64,000 nt of DNA from Corella eumyota. Its lineage: Eukaryota > Chordata > Ascidiacea > Phlebobranchia > Corellidae. Positions 63,972-64,000 of this stretch are shown one piece after another. Made by a program: the position numbers and the translations under genes. The stretch is from assembly GCA_963082875.1 (NCBI GenBank), contig OY720101.1, forward strand, positions 7,812,001-7,876,000, in the 5' to 3' direction. The notes beneath the pieces are model-generated. The model searched no databases. It was not told the origin of the DNA and worked only from the letters and a program-made list of their open reading frames with translations. The first letter of the stretch is position 1. Each line of letters begins with the position of its first letter.

Positions 63972-64000
63972 TATTGGAATTAACTTGGTTGTGAACTTTA

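Larger units (their letters stand above)
62616..64000. other. Region downstream of the GPCR
   Basis: AT-rich 3' flank to about 62990. A non-AT-rich stretch at 62995-63370 begins with a perfect hairpin. A SINE copy lies at 63730-63971. No coding gene seen. Confidence 0.5.

Overview
The window looks like nuclear DNA of a tunicate, most likely Ciona or a close relative. The evidence is chordate-type gene content with compact AT-rich introns, a single Six3/6-class homeobox gene, closely packed same-strand genes with splice acceptors just upstream of start codons, and many copies of a tRNA-headed SINE that resembles the composite SINE described from Ciona. No retrovirus, LTR element, CRISPR array or true tRNA/rRNA gene was seen.

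Left part (1-9985): the 3' nine exons of PPP1R37 (+), whose last exon carries a long acidic tail with a DNA-level Asp-His-Glu repeat, converge on a complete four-exon Six3/6 homeobox gene (-). Upstream of Six3/6 lies a 7.7 kb gene desert with several less AT-rich islands holding homeodomain-, CRE- and E-box-like sites; these are candidate enhancers. It ends at the start of CEP128 (+), rebuilt here as 23 coding exons and about 1011 residues.

Middle part (29580-43000): NUDT12 (+, seven exons, peroxisomal NAD(P)H pyrophosphatase) converges on a probable two-gene operon on the minus strand, ANAPC11 then RARS2, with about 52 bases between them. Upstream on the same strand is intronless TGFBRAP1, which is divergent from an intronless choline/ethanolamine phosphotransferase (CEPT1/CHPT1 type, +). 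ELOB (elongin B, +, four exons) follows.

Right part (43586-64000): two tandem, intronless, secreted DNA/RNA non-specific endonucleases (ENDOD1-like, -); the second has Thr in place of the Asp of the DRGH motif. Next come an eight-exon secreted serpin (-) whose reactive loop predicts Arg-Ser at P1-P1', a claudin/PMP22-superfamily four-membrane-segment protein (-, probably five exons), and a six-exon rhodopsin-class GPCR (+). The last 1.4 kb holds an unusual perfect hairpin and another SINE.

The genes do not form one pathway. Most are housekeeping (PP1 regulation, centriole, NAD metabolism, APC/C, mitochondrial translation, endosome tethering, phospholipid synthesis, elongin). They sit beside one developmental regulator and one secreted/membrane cluster. 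All exon boundaries were read by eye from splice sites, phase and homology, without alignment software.
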